A program made the translations under genes and the position numbers. A DNA stretch of 64,000 nucleotides, from contig JAXMBK010000003.1 in assembly GCA_046349935.1 (NCBI GenBank), positions 372,001 to 436,000 on the forward strand, given 5' to 3'. The notes below the pieces were generated by a model, which had not been told where the DNA came from, made no database searches, and worked only from the letters and a program-made list of their open reading frames with translations. Below are positions 55,563 through 64,000 of this stretch, piece by piece. Positions within the stretch are counted from its first letter, which is position 1. The number at the start of each line of letters is the position of its first letter. Origin of the DNA: CAIXSC01 sp046349935. GTDB taxonomy: Bacteria > Planctomycetota > Planctomycetia > Pirellulales > Pirellulaceae.

Positions 55563-56371
55563 GTGCGGCGTTCGTCGCGGTCGATATCGGGAACACGGCC
55601 GTGAAGGTCGCCTGGTTCGGCGACGAACGGCTTTCTCCACATCGCCTTCCCGTTCCCACGGCCCAGTTTGAACTCCCTGCCGTCGGCGGCGACCTGCAGT
55701 TGGACGCCCTCCCCTTCGCCTCCATCGCCGCCGCGCATCCCGCCGCGCCGTGGTTCGTCAGCTCCGTAAATCGCTCGGCCTGCGATCGGCTGGCCGCCTG
55801 GCGCGCCGACGCGCTGCCCAGCGCTCCGTGGCGCGTTCTGGACTACCGCGTCCTCCCGCTGACCGTCGACGTCGACTTCCCCGACCGCGTCGGACTCGAT
55901 CGACTCGCTACCTCCTGCGCCGCCGATTGGCTGCGTGCTCCGGATCGCGACGCCATCGTCGTCGATGCCGGCACGGCGCTGAAGATTCACGTCATCCGAG
56001 CCGACGGCGTGTTCGTCGGCGGCGCGATCCTACCCGGTCTGCGCTTGTCGTCCGAATCGCTGCACGTGCGGACCGACTTGTTGCCGCGCGTCGGCGTTTC
56101 GACTGCCGACCAGCAACCGCCGGTCGTGGGACGCAACACCGAGGCGGCCATTCGCAGCGGCATTTACTGGGGCGCCGTCGGCGCGGTCCGCGAAATCGTG
56201 ACGCGCATGCGCGCCGAGTGTCGCAGCGAACCGCAGGTATTCATCACCGGCGGCGACGCCGCAGGACTCGCCGCACTCATCGATCACGACACGCGCTTCG
56301 TGCCCGGCCTGGGACTGGCCGGCATCGCGGTCGCGGTCCACCGTCTCGGTCTCCTTGACGCCGCCCCTTAA
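55559..56371 (+). CDS. coaX: Type III pantothenate kinase
   Basis: 270 residues; its ATG overlaps the obg stop (ATGA). CoaX motifs: VAVDIGNTAVKVAWF (phosphate-binding), FPDRVGLDRLATSCAADWLR, IVVDAGTALKIHVI (catalytic Asp region), GGAILPGLRLSSESL, GIYWGAVGAVREIVTRM and VFITGGDAAGLA. It phosphorylates pantothenate in CoA synthesis, so both panC (42182) and coaX lie in this window although not together. A second frame over the same bases is a shadow. The MnmE-like gene follows after 34 bp. Confidence 0.93.
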   Translation: MSAAFVAVDIGNTAVKVAWFGDERLSPHRLPVPTAQFELPAVGGDLQLDALPFASIAAAHPAAPWFVSSVNRSACDRLAAWRADALPSAPWRVLDYRVLPLTVDVDFPDRVGLDRLATSCAADWLRAPDRDAIVVDAGTALKIHVIRADGVFVGGAILPGLRLSSESLHVRTDLLPRVGVSTADQQPPVVGRNTEAAIRSGIYWGAVGAVREIVTRMRAECRSEPQVFITGGDAAGLAALIDHDTRFVPGLGLAGIAVAVHRLGLLDAAP

Positions 56372-56405
56372 TGCGTCCCTTCTAGCCGCTTGGAGCCGCC
56401 TGGCC

Positions 56406-57599
56406 ATGACGACCTGTGAACCGCTGTATGTCGCGGCGCTCACCGCTCCCGGACGCGGCGCCGTCGCCGTCGTCGCCCTTTGGGGTCGCACCGCGGCGCG
56501 TGCTTTGGCGGCCCGCTTCACCCCTGTTTCGCCCCGTCCGCTTCCCGACCTGCCGCTGGGCCGCATCGCCTTCGGCCGTTGGCGATCTCACCCGGACGAC
56601 GTCGGCGAAGAAGTCGTCGTCGCGCGACTGGAAGATCGCCGCTGGGAACTGCACTGCCACGGCGGAACGGCGGCGGTCGAGTCGATTTTGGCGGCGTTGG
56701 AACGGGATGGCGCGACGCGCGTCTCGGCGGAAACATGGCTCGAACTGCTCGACGACGATCCGCTCCGCACGGCCGCCGTGGAACGACTGGCCCACGCCCG
56801 CACGCCGCTCGCCGCCGCCCACTTGGCCGCTCAGGCCCGAGGCGCACTTCGCGCCGCCCTGCAATCGCTGCACGACCACCTGCTGCAAGGAGTCGCCGAA
56901 CGGTCGCTCGCACAAATCGACCTTCTACTGGAAACGGCGACGATCGGCCTGCATCTGACAACTCCCTGGCGAGTGGCGTTAGTAGGGCGTCCCAATGCCG
57001 GGAAAAGCAGCCTCATCAATCGGCTGGCAGGCTACGAACGAGCGATCGTGGCCGACCAACCTGGCACGACGCGCGACGTCGTCACGGCGCTGGTCGCCTC
57101 GCATGGCTGGCTATTTGAATTGGCCGACACGGCCGGTTTGCGGACGACGTCCGATGCCATCGAAGCCGCCGGGGTCGCGCGCGCCGAAGCCCAGCGCGAG
57201 TCGGCCGACGTCGTGCTGTTGGTCGCCGACCTTGCTCATCCCTGGACCGACGACGATGTTCGGCTGGCCGACGCGACTCCCCAAGCGATCGTCGTTCACA
57301 ACAAGTGCGACCTCGGCCCGCTCACCGACGACCGCCCGCCCGGACTGTGCGCGAGCGCTCGCACGGGAGAAGGTTGCGACGCCCTGTGGGACGCCATCGT
57401 CCATCGGCTCATCCCGACGCCTCCCGCGCCGGACGAACCGCTGGTCTTCACGCGTGAACTGGCGGCGCTGCTGGCCGCCGTCCGCGACGACGTCGTGTGC
57501 GGCGACTTCACATCCGCCGCACACCGGACGCAGTCCGCGATCACTCGTCGCGTCGTCCCCCAAACAGGCCCATCCGCATCAGGTAGTACAGAAGCGTGA
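56406..57599 (+). CDS. MnmE/TrmE-like GTPase lacking the C-terminal catalytic motif
   Basis: 397 residues from the ATG at 56406; the longer frame begins inside coaX. The N-terminal folate-binding-like part (YVAALTAPGRGAVAVVALWG, then WELHCHGGTAAVESILAALE) and the G domain (G1 GRPNAGKSS at 194-202, GTTRDVV, G3 DTAGL at 241-245, G4 NKCD at 299-302) match MnmE. E. coli MnmE has 454 residues and ends with a catalytic CxGK motif needed for tRNA wobble-uridine modification; here the chain ends after LAALLAAVRDDVVCGDFTSA with no such motif. It may be a diverged paralogue or a truncated form. The last 59 bp overlap the convergent metallopeptidase gene. Confidence 0.82.
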   Translation: MTTCEPLYVAALTAPGRGAVAVVALWGRTAARALAARFTPVSPRPLPDLPLGRIAFGRWRSHPDDVGEEVVVARLEDRRWELHCHGGTAAVESILAALERDGATRVSAETWLELLDDDPLRTAAVERLAHARTPLAAAHLAAQARGALRAALQSLHDHLLQGVAERSLAQIDLLLETATIGLHLTTPWRVALVGRPNAGKSSLINRLAGYERAIVADQPGTTRDVVTALVASHGWLFELADTAGLRTTSDAIEAAGVARAEAQRESADVVLLVADLAHPWTDDDVRLADATPQAIVVHNKCDLGPLTDDRPPGLCASARTGEGCDALWDAIVHRLIPTPPAPDEPLVFTRELAALLAAVRDDVVCGDFTSAAHRTQSAITRRVVPQTGPSASGSTEA

Positions 57600-58230
57600 G
57601 AACGCTTTGCAGCGTCGCGGCGACGTACGTGAGCGCCGCCGCATTGAGCACTTTCCGGACGTAATACATCTCGTCCTGGCTCACGATCCCCAGTTCGGCC
57701 AGCGCCAACTTCGCCCGCGAGCTCGCGTTGAATTCCACCGGCAAATTGACGATCTGAAAGAAGGCCACGCCGGCGAACAAAATGACGCCCGCCCACGCCA
57801 GCCATTTCAATCCGATCGCCACGCCGATCATGAGCATGAAGATGCCGAAGCCGCTGCCGAAGTTGGCCACCGGGACCGCCGCATTGCGGATGATCAACGG
57901 CGCATAGTGGAAGGCATCCTGCAACGCGTGGCCCGCTTCGTGAGCGGCGATGCCGACGGCGGACGCCGAATTGCCGTGATACACCTCGGGACTGAGCCGC
58001 AACACTTTGTCGCGCGGATCGTAGTGGTCGCTCAAATGCCCCGGCACCTGTTCGATTTCCACGTTGTACAGCCCGTTAGCGTCGAGAATGTGGCGCGCCG
58101 CCGCATAGCCGCTCATCCGCGCCCCGACCCCGCGTCCCTGCGCGTAGGCGGCTTGCACCATCAGCTGCGCGACGATGGCCAGCAGGATGGCCGGTCCGAG
58201 GAACAAGAAGTAAAGCGGATCGAAAATCAT
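57541..58230 (-). CDS. YugP-type membrane zinc metallopeptidase
   Basis: 229 residues from the ATG at 58230 with AAGGAG seven bases upstream. The zinc-binding HEXXH motif reads HEAGH (AVGIAAHEAGHALQDA). It has an N-terminal membrane helix (FLFLGPAILLAIVAQLMVQA) and two more after the motif (FGSGFGIFMLMIGVAIGL; LAWAGVILFAGVAFFQIV), then NLPVEFNASSRAKLALAELG, the conserved YugP region. The physiological substrate is unknown for the family. It converges on and overlaps the MnmE-like gene by 59 bp. Confidence 0.92.
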   Translation of the reverse strand: MIFDPLYFLFLGPAILLAIVAQLMVQAAYAQGRGVGARMSGYAAARHILDANGLYNVEIEQVPGHLSDHYDPRDKVLRLSPEVYHGNSASAVGIAAHEAGHALQDAFHYAPLIIRNAAVPVANFGSGFGIFMLMIGVAIGLKWLAWAGVILFAGVAFFQIVNLPVEFNASSRAKLALAELGIVSQDEMYYVRKVLNAAALTYVAATLQSVLTLLYYLMRMGLFGGRRDE

Positions 58231-58550
58231 GGTCGTCTCCTTCGTATTCCTTGTTCGTCGGCAATCGCTCAATCTTGACGTTTGGCCGAGCGACCGCCAA
58301 GCGGCCGCACCTCCCGCCGACTCGTTCCTATAACCCGAACGACTGGTGCGAACCGGACAAGGCGTACCTATCCCATTCTACGGCCAACCGTAATTCGGCA
58401 AGCCCTCGCGACGCGAGCTCGCTCTGTCTGCCGAAGGATAACCAGTGCGGCGCGCCGGTTCGCCGAGCTGGCCGCCGATCCGACCGCCCGCCTGCGACGT
58501 AGGATGACGATAGGCCAGCGCCGCACCGCCGAACTCTCAAATCCCCTTGG
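58231..58550. other. 320-bp divergent intergenic region, no gene seen
   Basis: The gap separates the divergent metallopeptidase and TAT-exported genes. Short frames across it have no family pattern, and I find no clear hairpin terminator, repeat or RNA. It should hold two promoters, but no confident boxes were identified. Confidence 0.5.
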
Positions 58551-59747
58551 ATGGCTCCCGTGCAACAGAATCCTTCCCCCCCATCCGCCCGATCCCGCCG
58601 TGCATTTCTCCGCTCCTGCGCCGGACTGGCCGCCGCCGGCTTCGCGGGGTCGACGTTCACCAGTTGCACGCCGGACGAATCAGGCAACCTCGCGTCGCAG
58701 GGGTCGGCCGCGTCTGCGGCCAGCGACGATGCGGAAGCGACGTCGCCGCCGCCGCCCGACGAGCTCCAAGCGAAACTCGACTCCGCACTCGACTTCACCT
58801 GCCACAATCGCCGCTTGAACTTGAAGGACCATGCTGCGTGGCAGATCGTCCACGGGGCGCTCGCGTTCGGCCGCGACTTTCAAATCACCGACCACGACGG
58901 CAAGGACGTTTCGGCCATCGACTACCTCCTGGCGGGGGGCCGCATGACCGGGTGGACGATGGAACGGGGCGTGCAAGTCGGCGATCCGCCGCGTGCGGGA
59001 TTGCGCGCGGTCGTTGAAGCAGGCAGCAAAACGGGCCAAGGCCACGCCGATCAGTGGCTCGGCTACCTCGCCGACGTCGGCCTGAAGCTCGATCAAGAAA
59101 TCACGGCGGCCGGCGAAAAGTTCACGATCGAAGACTATTTGCTGCAAATGGAGCACGACGTCCCCTACAACGTCGAACAAGAGTACAGCTGGACCGTCAT
59201 GGCGCTCACCGCCTACCGCCCCACCAGCTACTCGTGGACCGCCGGCGACGAGAAGACTTGGACCATCGAGCAGCTGATGCAGATCGAGGTGGACCACGAG
59301 TTGGCGACGAGCGCGTGCGGCGGCAGTCACCGCATGGCCGGCATCGTGATGGCGCTGAACCAACACAAACGGGCCGGCGGCGAGCTCACGGGCGCCTGGA
59401 AAGCGGCCGACGAAAAGATTCGCGATTGCGTCTCGCGCGCTCGCCAGTTCCAGAACCCCGACGGGTCGCTCTCCACCAACTGGTTTGAACGCCCAGGCAA
59501 CGCCCCCGACATCCGCGAACGACTCGGCTGCACCGGCCACGTGCTTGAGTTCGTCGTGCTGGCGTCGACCGATGAAGAGCTAAAGCAGCCCTGGATCGAA
59601 AGGGCAGTGGCCTTCCTCTGCGGCTTGCTCGAGAAAACTCGCCGACTCGATCTGGAATGCGGCGCCTTGTATCACGCGGCGCACGGACTGGTGCTCTATC
59701 GGCAACGTCGGTTTGGGATGCGGACGTACACGAAGACGACGGCGTGA
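58551..59747 (+). CDS. TAT-exported protein of unknown function
   Basis: 398 residues, ATG at 58551. A twin-arginine signal (RSRRAFLRSCAGLAAAGFAG) ends near FTSCTPDE, where a Cys could be lipidated. An Ala/Ser/Pro linker leads to a helical domain: LDSALDFTCHNRRLNLKDHA, AWQIVHGALAFGRDFQITDH, HADQWLGYLADVGLKLDQEI, WTIEQLMQIEVDHELATSAC, GGSHRMAGIVMALNQHKRAG and LGCTGHVLEFVVLASTDEEL. The repeated helical hairpins with conserved His, Trp and Asp suggest an alpha/alpha-toroid, as in cyclases or glycan-handling enzymes. I cannot name the family. Confidence 0.82.
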   Translation: MAPVQQNPSPPSARSRRAFLRSCAGLAAAGFAGSTFTSCTPDESGNLASQGSAASAASDDAEATSPPPPDELQAKLDSALDFTCHNRRLNLKDHAAWQIVHGALAFGRDFQITDHDGKDVSAIDYLLAGGRMTGWTMERGVQVGDPPRAGLRAVVEAGSKTGQGHADQWLGYLADVGLKLDQEITAAGEKFTIEDYLLQMEHDVPYNVEQEYSWTVMALTAYRPTSYSWTAGDEKTWTIEQLMQIEVDHELATSACGGSHRMAGIVMALNQHKRAGGELTGAWKAADEKIRDCVSRARQFQNPDGSLSTNWFERPGNAPDIRERLGCTGHVLEFVVLASTDEELKQPWIERAVAFLCGLLEKTRRLDLECGALYHAAHGLVLYRQRRFGMRTYTKTTA

Positions 59748-59767
59748 ACGTCGTGGAGTTGCAGGGC

Positions 59768-59791
59768 GGGGTGACGGGGTGACGGGGTGAC
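59768..59791. repeat. 8-bp tandem repeat GGGGTGAC, three copies
   Basis: Three perfect head-to-tail copies lie between the TAT-exported gene and the palindrome at the end of the phosphohexomutase gene. A partial fourth copy (GGGGCG) follows. Confidence 0.9.
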
Positions 59792-59797
59792 GGGGCG

Positions 59798-59821
59798 TCA
59801 CAGGCTGGAAGCCTGTGCTAC
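59798..59821. repeat. Palindromic repeat forming the 3' end of the phosphohexomutase gene
   Basis: CACAGGCT (59799-59806) and AGCCTGTG (59810-59817) are exact complements around GGA, followed by CTAC. On the minus strand the 24-bp unit is read as the last seven codons (VAQASSL) and the TGA stop of the mutase gene. Palindromes of this form are, to my knowledge, common intergenic repeats in planctomycete genomes; copy number could not be checked. Confidence 0.75.
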
Positions 59822-61156
59822 GGGGGCGGCGGCTTCATCGGCGAGTTGTTCGGCGGCGGTGCGCGTGGGGGCTTCCACGATCAGGCGCACAATGGGTTCG
59901 GTGTTGCTGGCGCGGACCAGGGCCCAGCGGTCGGGCCAGTCGAGCCGCAGGCCGTCAAGCGTGTCGACGGCCGCTTCAGGAAAACGACGTTGCAAGGCCG
60001 CGATGGCGGCGGGGATGCGTTCGCGCGGCAGGCCGATCGTCGTCTTGTGAATGACATAGCGCGGCAATTGAGCGACCCAGTCGCTTAGCCGCACTTGCCG
60101 TTCGGCCAACGCGTCTAGTACGAGCGCCATTCCGACGAAACTATCGCGGACGAAGCCGACGCGCGGATCGATCGGTCCGCCATTGCCTTCCCCGCCGAAC
60201 ACCGCGCCTCGCGCCTGCATCTCGGCGACGACGTTCGCTTCGCCGACCGCCGACCGGGAATACGGAACGCCGTACTTGGCCGCCAAGTCGGCCGCCATGC
60301 GACTGGTGGCGCAATTCGTCACGATCGGCCCCGGACGCGTTCGCAGCACGTGATCCAAACACAGCGCCAACGTGTACTCCTCGCCGATGTACGAACCGCG
60401 ATCGTCGATGATCGCCAAGCGATCGGCATCCGGGTCTTGGCAGAACCCAACCACGGCCCCCGCCGCCGGCACGCTCGGCGCAATCGTCTCCAGGTTCGTC
60501 GCCGTCGGCTCCGGCGGATGTGCAAACCGCCCATCGGGTTCGCCTCCCAACAACGTCACCCGGCACCCGAGAAACTCGAGCAGCCGCCGGCCCAAGAGGC
60601 TGCCGGCGCCGTGGTTCGCATCCAGCACGACCGAAAAGGCGCAATCGCGGATGCGCGGCACGTCGACAATCGCCTGCAACAGCGTCAGATGATCGGTGAA
60701 TCCATCGTCGACGAACGACAAACGTCCCACCTGATGGTGAGCCACCCAGGCGGGCGTTGAGTTCTGAAATCGGGCCAGCACGGGCTGGCCGGCGGCGGCG
60801 GTGAGCACCGACCCGCGCGGGCCGAACAGCTTCATCCCGTTGTACTCGGACGGATTATGGCTGGCCGAGATTTGGATTCCACCCGCCGCTTGAAACCGAC
60901 GCACCAAGACGCCGACCGTGGGGGTCGCCGCGATGTCCGCATCGATCACATCGCGTCCGACGGCGCACAGGGCGCCGCGAACCACGTCGGCCAGCATCCG
61001 CCCCGTGGGACGGCCGTCCCGAGCGACCAGAATCGGCCCCGCCGGCGACTCGGCCGCAAACGCCGTCGCATACCGCACGGCGACGTCCGGCGTCAGGGTT
61101 TGTCCCACGACTCCGCGCAACCCCGAAACGCTGATAATCAACTCTGACATCGCCAT
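59798..61156 (-). CDS. GlmM/phosphomannomutase-like phosphohexomutase
   Basis: 452 residues, ATG at 61156 (a second ATG two codons later is equally possible). Alpha-D-phosphohexomutase motifs: SGLRGVVGQTLTPDVAVRYA, the phosphoserine loop ISASHNPSEYNGMKLF (Ser 99), metal loop DPDADRLAI, sugar-binding GEGNGG and phosphate-binding RASNTEPIVRLIVE. The GEGNGG form and overall length suggest a phosphoglucosamine mutase-like enzyme, but phosphomannomutase/phosphoglucomutase activity is possible. The last seven residues come from a palindromic repeat, so the native C-terminus was probably altered. Divergent from the next mutase gene with 152 bp between. Confidence 0.92.
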   Translation of the reverse strand: MAMSELIISVSGLRGVVGQTLTPDVAVRYATAFAAESPAGPILVARDGRPTGRMLADVVRGALCAVGRDVIDADIAATPTVGVLVRRFQAAGGIQISASHNPSEYNGMKLFGPRGSVLTAAAGQPVLARFQNSTPAWVAHHQVGRLSFVDDGFTDHLTLLQAIVDVPRIRDCAFSVVLDANHGAGSLLGRRLLEFLGCRVTLLGGEPDGRFAHPPEPTATNLETIAPSVPAAGAVVGFCQDPDADRLAIIDDRGSYIGEEYTLALCLDHVLRTRPGPIVTNCATSRMAADLAAKYGVPYSRSAVGEANVVAEMQARGAVFGGEGNGGPIDPRVGFVRDSFVGMALVLDALAERQVRLSDWVAQLPRYVIHKTTIGLPRERIPAAIAALQRRFPEAAVDTLDGLRLDWPDRWALVRASNTEPIVRLIVEAPTRTAAEQLADEAAAPVAQASSL

Positions 61157-61308
61157 TTCCCTTCATTGCCTCGCCAGCCGCTCGTCTCGTCCGCCGGCCT
61201 CTGCCTCCACTATAGCTCAGCGGCCCCAGCCCGATTCCGTCCCTACGGCCACATGCTTTAGAATCCCAGCTTGGACATTTCGGCACATCCTGAAGGGGCT
61301 TGGCAACG

Positions 61309-63141
61309 ATGAGCGAAACGGGTGCGGCGGCGGCGGAACTGGAACCAATCTTGGCGCAAGTGGCCGCAGCGGCCCAAGCCGGGCGACTCTCGGCCGGCGC
61401 CGTCCAGAATATTCGTTCGTGGTTGACCGAACCTCGCTACGCTCAATACGCGGCGCAAGTCGTGCAGCATGTGCACGACGGGCGGTGGCGCGAGCTGGAC
61501 GACGCTTTCTGGACCGTGATCCCGTTCGGCACGGGTGGACGCCGCGGCCGCATGTACCCGATCGGCTCCAACGCCATCAACGACCGCACGATCGGCGAGA
61601 GCGCGCAAGGCTTGGCCGAATATGTTTCGGAACATGCTCCCGAGGATCAACCGCTCTCGTGCGCGATCGCCTATGACACCCGTCACAACTCACGGCACTT
61701 CGCCGAGCTGTGCGCCGGCATCATGGTCGCGAACGACTTCAAGGTCTACTTCCTGGACGACTACCGCAGCACGCCCGAATTGTCGTTCCTGGTTCGCTAC
61801 AAGCAATGTTCGTGCGGCATCATGGTGACGGCCAGCCATAACCCGCCGTCGGACAACGCCGTGAAGGTGTACTGGTCGACCGGCGGCCAAGTGTTGCCGC
61901 CGCACGACAAAGGGATCATCCAACGCGTAATGTCGGCCGAGCGGATTGAGAAGGTCGACTTCAAAGCGGCGGTCGCCGACGGCCGCATCGTGATTTGCAC
62001 GGCCGAGGTCGACAAGGCGTTTCAGTCGGCACTCGCGAGCCAACGACACGCGGGTCCGCGCAACCTCAAGATCATTTACACGCCGCTGCATGGCGTCGGT
62101 GCTTCGGCGGTCTGTCCCGCGTTGGCCGGCGATGGTTTCACCGAGGTAGAACTGTTTGGACCGCACGCCGAGCTGAATGGGGACTTCCCCAACGTGCCAG
62201 GGCACGTTTCGAACCCCGAGAATCCGCAAGTCTTCCAAGCAGCCATCCAGCGTGCCAAGGAGTCCGGCGCGGAACTGATCCTCGCCACCGACCCCGACTG
62301 CGACCGCATGGGTTGCGCCGCGCCGCTCAAGCCGAACGCAAACAGCCCCTGGGAAACGTTCACCGGCAACCAACTCGGCGCCCTCCTCTGCGACTACATC
62401 CTGCAACAAAAAGGCGGCGGCCGGCGCTTGCCCGACGGCTACTACGTCGTGAAGACGCTGGTCACCACCGAAATGATTCGGCGCATCGCGGACAGCTACG
62501 GCGTCCAGACGTTTGGCAACTTGCACGTCGGCTTCAAATACATCGGCGGCGTCATGGACGAACAGGGCGCGGACAAGTTCTTGTTCGGAACGGAGGAATC
62601 GCACGGGTTCCTCGTCGGGCAATATGCGCGTGACAAAGACGGCGCGGTCGCCTGCATGCTCATCGCCGAACTGGCGGCTCAAGTCAAAGCCCAAGGCCAG
62701 ACGCTGCATCAGAAGCTGGAATCGTTGTACTGGCAACACGGCTATCACGCCGAGAAACTGCTGAACCTCACCATGGAAGGTTCTGAAGGCATGACGAAGA
62801 TGCAGCAACTGATGAGCAACTTCCGGACGCGTCCGCCCGCGACCCTGGGCGGTCTCGGCGTGCGCGCAGTGCGCGATTACTTGAACCTCACGGTCTCCAC
62901 CGCCGACGGCGTCGTGAAACCGCTCGACGCCCCCCGCGGCGACATGGTCATCCTCGACTTGTCTGAAGAAGGCAACTACGTTGCAGTGCGGCCGTCGGGG
63001 ACCGAACCGAAAGTGAAGTTCTACATGTTCGGCTTCGTCCCGCCCGAACTGTTGGCCGACCTCGAGCTCACGCGCGACGAAGCCCAACAGCGGCTCAGCA
63101 GCATCGAAGCCGACCTGCGCGCACTCGCCGCGCAGGTGTAG
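61309..63141 (+). CDS. Phosphoglucomutase/phosphomannomutase (long PGM2-type)
   Basis: 610 residues from the ATG at 61309 with AAGGGG upstream; a TTG three codons earlier is less likely. The long phosphohexomutase form has an N-terminal helical region, WTVIPFGTGGRRGRMYPIGS, the phosphoserine loop MVTASHNPPSDNAVKVYW (Ser 176), metal loop DPDCDRMG, sugar-binding GTEESHGFLVG and phosphate-binding RPSGTEPKVKFY. This type interconverts glucose 1- and 6-phosphate or related sugars. Two different phosphohexomutases lie back to back here, which suggests separate substrates. Confidence 0.94.
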   Translation: MSETGAAAAELEPILAQVAAAAQAGRLSAGAVQNIRSWLTEPRYAQYAAQVVQHVHDGRWRELDDAFWTVIPFGTGGRRGRMYPIGSNAINDRTIGESAQGLAEYVSEHAPEDQPLSCAIAYDTRHNSRHFAELCAGIMVANDFKVYFLDDYRSTPELSFLVRYKQCSCGIMVTASHNPPSDNAVKVYWSTGGQVLPPHDKGIIQRVMSAERIEKVDFKAAVADGRIVICTAEVDKAFQSALASQRHAGPRNLKIIYTPLHGVGASAVCPALAGDGFTEVELFGPHAELNGDFPNVPGHVSNPENPQVFQAAIQRAKESGAELILATDPDCDRMGCAAPLKPNANSPWETFTGNQLGALLCDYILQQKGGGRRLPDGYYVVKTLVTTEMIRRIADSYGVQTFGNLHVGFKYIGGVMDEQGADKFLFGTEESHGFLVGQYARDKDGAVACMLIAELAAQVKAQGQTLHQKLESLYWQHGYHAEKLLNLTMEGSEGMTKMQQLMSNFRTRPPATLGGLGVRAVRDYLNLTVSTADGVVKPLDAPRGDMVILDLSEEGNYVAVRPSGTEPKVKFYMFGFVPPELLADLELTRDEAQQRLSSIEADLRALAAQV

Positions 63142-63300
63142 CCCGCAAGCGGCCGGCCCGCAAAACTCGCTCGCGATAGAACTTGCCCCAAGATTACAGC
63201 CTCGCAATAATCCACCTTGCTGCGGTCGTTCCAATTCATCGATCCGCGAGCCATTCGGCTTCCGCCCGCAGCGAAGCGACATTTCAACGAGGTGGATTCC

Positions 63301-64000
63301 ATGTCTCATGGCGAGGCGCGGGGAGGTTGCGTCGTATCCCGTCGACAAGCGGGTTTTACGTTGGTGGAGTTGCTGGTGGTGATTGCGATCATCGGCATCC
63401 TGGTGGCGCTGCTGTTGCCCGCCGTGCAGGCGGCTCGCGAAGCCGCGCGACGCATGCAATGCAGCAATAACCTCAAACAATTGGCGTTGGCGGCCGCCAA
63501 CTACGAGTCGGCGTTCGGCGTTTACCCGACGGGGCGAGTGGGTTGCGACGGAATCACGAACATCCCTTGCGCAACCGATACGAACTGGATGCGCGTCGGC
63601 ACGAGCGCCATCGTACTGATGCTGCCGGCTTGCGAGCAGCAGGCGCTCTACGACCAGATGGACTTTACCAACGGCCTCTATAGCCTGCAGTACGCCATGA
63701 ACGCGCGGAATCAGGCGGCCGTAAAGGGGCGGCCGCCGTTCGTCGTCTGTCCGTCGGATACGGCTCGCCCCGACCGCGACGTCGGCGGCTTTCGCGCGGG
63801 GACGAGTTCGTATGCGATGGTGAGCGGGCGACTGGGCCCGGATCAAGGAATCGGCGCCAACGTGAAGATCGGCAACACGGGCATCTTCATCTACAAGACG
63901 TCGTTTTCGCAGAAGGACATTTTGGACGGCACTAGCAGCACGCTCACCTTCGGCGAAACCTACGACGGTCACCTCAATGAAGTGGCCAACGTGTGGTCGG
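63301..64000 (+). CDS. DUF1559 prepilin-like protein (partial, continues past window)
   Basis: The frame opens at the ATG 63301 (GAGGTGG six bases upstream) and stays open for 233 codons to the window end. After a 17-residue leader comes the type IV pilin-like signal QAGFTLVELLVVIAIIGILV with Glu at position 5 after the cleavage site, then ALLLPAVQAAREAARRMQCS and NNLKQLALAAANYESAFGVY, the standard DUF1559 (SBP_bac_10-like) opening. The later FVVCPSDTARP, SSYAMVSGR and DILDGTSSTLTFGE also match. Planctomycetes carry many such proteins; their assembly role in pseudopilus-like structures is inferred. Confidence 0.95.
   Translation, partial: MSHGEARGGCVVSRRQAGFTLVELLVVIAIIGILVALLLPAVQAAREAARRMQCSNNLKQLALAAANYESAFGVYPTGRVGCDGITNIPCATDTNWMRVGTSAIVLMLPACEQQALYDQMDFTNGLYSLQYAMNARNQAAVKGRPPFVVCPSDTARPDRDVGGFRAGTSSYAMVSGRLGPDQGIGANVKIGNTGIFIYKTSFSQKDILDGTSSTLTFGETYDGHLNEVANVWS

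Noticed and set aside
61690..63972. 760-codon open frame on the minus strand
   Set aside because: Antisense to the PGM2-type mutase and the DUF1559 gene, both of which have clear motifs.

Overview
The window reads as chromosomal DNA of a high-GC planctomycete, most likely of the order Pirellulales. The case rests on the mix of families seen: DUF1501, a PSCyt1/DUF1549/DUF1553 protein, a DUF1559 prepilin-like protein, a sulfatase, TAT-exported Gfo/Idh/MocA and SUMF1-like proteins, a ThuA protein, and an ECF sigma factor with a giant anti-sigma partner. Gene density is high. About 46 protein genes fill almost all of the sequence; I see no rRNA, tRNA, CRISPR array, prophage or insertion sequence. 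Many starts are GTG, and several gene pairs are joined by 4-base ATGA overlaps.

Layout. 1-5.2 kb (minus): a tripartite export operon (ABC transporter, HlyD-type fusion protein, TolC-type lipoprotein) whose ABC subunit has a His-rich linker and several altered ATPase motifs. 5.3-10.9 kb: a short HPF-like protein, an NhaR-type LysR regulator, a repeat-bounded non-coding block, a TAT-exported oxidoreductase, a SUMF1-like protein without the catalytic cysteines, and ApbE. 10.9-17.1 kb: one 2064-residue membrane protein of unknown function, 9 bp after apbE. 17.2-19.1 kb: a small secreted thioredoxin-fold candidate and an alkaline-phosphatase-superfamily enzyme, then palindromic repeats. 19.2-23.5 kb (minus): gluQ-phoR-phoU-phoB. 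23.6-27.5 kb: a small CxxCH protein and carB. 27.5-32.2 kb (minus): palindromic repeats, sulfatase, short-chain dehydrogenase, and a duplicated parvulin-type chaperone.

32.4-44.9 kb: a SUKH protein with a membrane anchor (plus), then a long minus-strand run: yhcH-like, a possible non-coding RNA, folK, panC, lgt with a PDZ insertion, ECF sigma, anti-sigma, a CDGSH protein, an unknown protein, DUF1501 and a ThuA-PHP fusion. 45-54 kb: ald, the PSCyt1/DUF1549/DUF1553 protein, lysA, an unknown secreted protein, infA and another unknown secreted protein. 54.1-57.6 kb: rpmA, obg, coaX and an MnmE-like GTPase without the C-terminal catalytic region. 57.5-64 kb: a YugP-type metallopeptidase, a TAT-exported unknown, two phosphohexomutases and the start of a DUF1559 gene.

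No single complete new system is obvious. The strongest leads are the ApbE plus giant membrane protein pair, the His-linker ABC exporter with altered ATPase motifs, Lgt with a PDZ insertion, the ThuA-PHP fusion, the truncated MnmE-like GTPase, and several families of intergenic palindromes, one showing compensatory base changes and one forming the end of a coding sequence.
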